Assembly (NCBI RefSeq): GCF_900155985.1
Contig: NZ_FTMA01000001.1
Coordinates: 992,001 to 1,056,000 of the forward strand
Source of the DNA: Maribacter ulvicola
Lineage (GTDB): Bacteria > Bacteroidota > Bacteroidia > Flavobacteriales > Flavobacteriaceae
Length of the DNA: 64,000 nucleotides
Direction: 5' to 3'
The notes beneath the pieces were generated by a model that ran no database searches, was not told the origin of the DNA, and saw only the letters and a list, made by a program, of their open reading frames with translations. This document shows positions 61,761 to 64,000 of the stretch, piece by piece. Position numbers and translations under genes: made by a program. Position 1 is the first letter of the stretch, and each line of letters begins with the position of its first letter.

Positions 61761-61969
61761 TTTAATATCTTTTATTGATTATGCAAATTTAGTCAATTAT
61801 TCTTCTGTTTCCTTACAGTCAGGCAATTCGTTTTGCCTATTCAGGTATTGGGCTAATTTATTAATTTATATAGTTCTTTTCGTACATCTAACGGCTAAAT
61901 AAAAATTATAGACAGATAAGGGGGTAAATTTGAAAGCTACTTTTTGTTTTTAAACGTGATATTCTGGCT
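61761..61969. other. trxA-dnaE intergenic region
   Basis: AT-rich, no gene. It contains the trxA promoter region; the TTTG-type elements are not unambiguous. Confidence 0.4.
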
Positions 61970-64000
61970 TTAATTTAGTTTAAAGTGAACGTCTTGTTTT
62001 TCTAAAAGCTGTAGTAACTCTGTCGATATATTTACTTTTTGTCGCCTGCTATTTAAAGTAACCTTAATTTTTTCTTCCATTTCATAGACGATAAAGTTGA
62101 CAGGATGTTCTCCTACATGGTCAATGAAGGTGTCTTTTAGAGCGCGAACTTTTTCCGCTTTTAATTCGGCAATGTTCAATTTTATCGTAAGCTTTCGGGC
62201 GTAGGTTTCCATTACTTCTTGTAAAAGCATAAAGCTATTAAACTGCATTCTGGGGTCTCCTTTTATGCCGGTATCCTTATTCATCCATCCATCGCGAACA
62301 AATAATTTAACGTAGGCAAAAGAATTGATCATTAAGAAATGCCTGAATTTTAGATACTCCTCACCAAAAATTCTAAATTCATAGGAATCTGTATAATCTT
62401 CCATGGTGAAAGCTGCCCATCCTTTTCCATTTTTAGAAACCCTATGCTGTACATCTGTAATTACAGCGGCAAAGGTGAGTTCTCTATTTACGTAGGTCGG
62501 TAGATCATTTACACAAGCTATGTTGGCGTTACAAAATGCTTTTACTTCGGTTTTAAAATCATCTAACGGGTGACCGGAGATGTAAATACCTACCACTTCT
62601 TTTTCTCTTCGCAGTTTCTCCATCGTGCCCCATTCCTCACATGGCGGTACTACGGGTTCCGGTATTTGTACTTCGCTGGCATCACCAAAAAGACTAACCT
62701 GACTTGAGTTTTCACTTTCTTGGAACTTTGCGCCATATTTTATGGTCTTTTCTAAAAAGGTGACTCCGTCTCCTTCATTATGAAAATACTGGGCTCTGTG
62801 TGTGTTACCAAAAGAATCGAATCCTCCGGCAACGGCTAAACTTTCGAAGGCTTTTTTATTGGCTGCGCGAAGGTCTATGCGTTTTGCGAAATCGAAAACC
62901 GATTTATAAGGTCCTTCTTCTTTTCTGTTTTCAACGATGGTTTCTACTGCACCACGCCCCACACCTTTTACGGCACCCATTCCAAAACGAACGGCACCGG
63001 CATCGTTCACGGCAAACTTGTAATAGGATTCATTTACATCTGGCCCAAGAACGTCTAAGCCCATGCGCTTACATTCTTCCATGAAGAAGGTAACCTGCTT
63101 AATATCGTTCATGTTGTTACTTAATACAGCTGCCATATATTCAGCAGGGTAGTGGGCTTTACAATACGCAGTTTGGTAGGCGATCCAGGCGTAGCAGGTA
63201 GAGTGAGATTTGTTAAAGGCGTAGGCTGCGAACGCTTCCCAGTCTTTCCAGATTTTTTCCAATTTATCTACCGCATGCCCTTTTGCAGAAGCTTGTTCAA
63301 TGAACTTTGGCTTCATCTTATCTAGTACATGCTTTTGTTTTTTACCCATGGCCTTACGTAAGACATCGGCTTCACCTTTTGTAAAGTCAGCCAGCTTCTG
63401 GGACAGCAGCATCACTTGCTCTTGGTATACCGTAATTCCATAGGTTTCCGCTAGGTATTCCTCGCAGGCATCAAGGTCATATATAATTTCTTCAGTACCG
63501 TGTTTACGGGCAATGAAGCTTGGTATATACTCCATTGGACCTGGTCGATACAGGGCATTCATAGCAATTAAATCTGCAAAAACTGTTGGTTTTAGAGATC
63601 TCATGTGCTTTTGCATCCCTGGAGATTCATATTGGAACACTCCAACGGTTTCCCCTCTTTGGAAGAGCTCGTAGGTTTTTACATCATCTAAAGGAAAGTT
63701 CTCCGGATCTAGTTCAACACCGTGTTTTGCTTTTACAATTTTAACGGTGTCCTTAATTAAGGTCAGCGTTTTCAATCCCAAGAAATCCATCTTTAGCAGT
63801 CCGGCATCCTCCACAACAGAGTTATCAAACTGGGTACAGTACATTTCTGAATCTTTGGCAAGCGCCACAGGAACGAACTTGGTAATATCATCTGGAGTAA
63901 TGATCACCCCACAGGCATGAATACCGGTATTACGTACAGATCCTTCTAGAATATATGCCTGGTTCAAGGTTTCTGATTCAGGGCCATCACCCTCGGAAAT
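61970..64000 (-). CDS. dnaE: DNA polymerase III alpha subunit, C-terminal part (5' end beyond window)
   Basis: The frame is open to the window edge (ISEGDGPESETLNQAYILEG at the start), so about 676 C-terminal residues are visible. They include the PHP/Pol3 region GIHACGVIITPDDI, the palm segment LKMDFLGLKTLTLI, the fingers (GVFQYESPGMQKHMRSLKPT, YQEQVMLLSQKLADFTKGEA, AYAFNKSHSTCYAWIAYQTA) and the OB domain (ELTFAAVITDVQHRVSKNGK). It is the replicative polymerase of the host chromosome. Confidence 0.96.
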   Translation of the reverse strand: MSEGDGPESETLNQAYILEGSVRNTGIHACGVIITPDDITKFVPVALAKDSEMYCTQFDNSVVEDAGLLKMDFLGLKTLTLIKDTVKIVKAKHGVELDPENFPLDDVKTYELFQRGETVGVFQYESPGMQKHMRSLKPTVFADLIAMNALYRPGPMEYIPSFIARKHGTEEIIYDLDACEEYLAETYGITVYQEQVMLLSQKLADFTKGEADVLRKAMGKKQKHVLDKMKPKFIEQASAKGHAVDKLEKIWKDWEAFAAYAFNKSHSTCYAWIAYQTAYCKAHYPAEYMAAVLSNNMNDIKQVTFFMEECKRMGLDVLGPDVNESYYKFAVNDAGAVRFGMGAVKGVGRGAVETIVENRKEEGPYKSVFDFAKRIDLRAANKKAFESLAVAGGFDSFGNTHRAQYFHNEGDGVTFLEKTIKYGAKFQESENSSQVSLFGDASEVQIPEPVVPPCEEWGTMEKLRREKEVVGIYISGHPLDDFKTEVKAFCNANIACVNDLPTYVNRELTFAAVITDVQHRVSKNGKGWAAFTMEDYTDSYEFRIFGEEYLKFRHFLMINSFAYVKLFVRDGWMNKDTGIKGDPRMQFNSFMLLQEVMETYARKLTIKLNIAELKAEKVRALKDTFIDHVGEHPVNFIVYEMEEKIKVTLNSRRQKVNISTELLQLLEKQDVHFKLN

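Overview
The window is from a low-GC Flavobacteriaceae-type member of the Bacteroidota. This rests on CTnDOT-style tra genes, TAnnTTTG promoters, weak Shine-Dalgarno signals, lipoprotein signal peptides and a fused CzcA/TolC efflux protein. Most of it is one integrative and conjugative element (ICE) of about 52.8 kb, inserted in the 3' end of a tRNA-Asp(GUC) gene. The intact tRNA is at 60240-60313. A 23-bp copy of its 3' end lies at 7410-7432, and a tyrosine integrase sits just inside the tRNA end.

Chromosome left of the ICE (1-7409): a Gfo/Idh/MocA oxidoreductase, a DUF808 membrane protein, a decayed tyrosine recombinase, a large surface lipoprotein, two tiny unknown ORFs and a decayed ISAon1/ISL3-type transposase. 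Chromosome right of it (60262-64000): a DUF58 protein, thioredoxin, and the 3' two-thirds or so of dnaE running off the window.

ICE layout. 7.4-15.1 kb holds a ParB-like protein, a DUF932 protein, an AraC regulator with a VOC lipoprotein, a 64-aa protein, SSB and two small proteins. All point toward the mobilisation locus, and the region is full of repeated, hairpin-rich non-coding DNA: three copies of a ~133-bp leader and three copies of a second ~115-185 bp repeat. I read this as a conjugative leading region whose structured repeats may be promoters that work on incoming single-stranded DNA. 15.3-19.8 kb holds an IS110-family element, an oriT-like region, and mobA/mobB/mobC-type genes (accessory protein, relaxase, coupling protein). 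19.9-28.6 kb is a five-gene defence cassette: type III restriction-modification, a RES-domain protein, a DUF262/HNH-like protein and an AlbA_2/ATP-binding/winged-helix protein. 28.6-35.8 kb (minus strand) is the mating-pair operon traE-F-G-I-J-K-M-N plus a lipoprotein, divergent from an amidase. 36.8-38.1 kb is a mercury-uptake operon without merA. 38.1-40.9 kb holds a replication ATPase, a replication-initiator-like protein, an excisionase-like HTH protein and an rteC homologue broken by an amber codon. 41.0-57.4 kb is a minus-strand metal-efflux island: two P1B ATPases, a CzcA-TolC fusion, CzcB, PII-like, Fur-family and SpoIIAA-like proteins, with a diverged internal duplication. 57.4-60.2 kb holds two unknown genes, the integrase and the att end.

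Working model: RteC, the HTH protein and the integrase control excision. The mob genes process oriT. The leading region protects and establishes the incoming strand. The Tra proteins build the channel. The cargo supplies phage defence and Zn/Cd/Co (and partial Hg) handling. All function calls are by eye from motifs and protein similarity; no searches were run.
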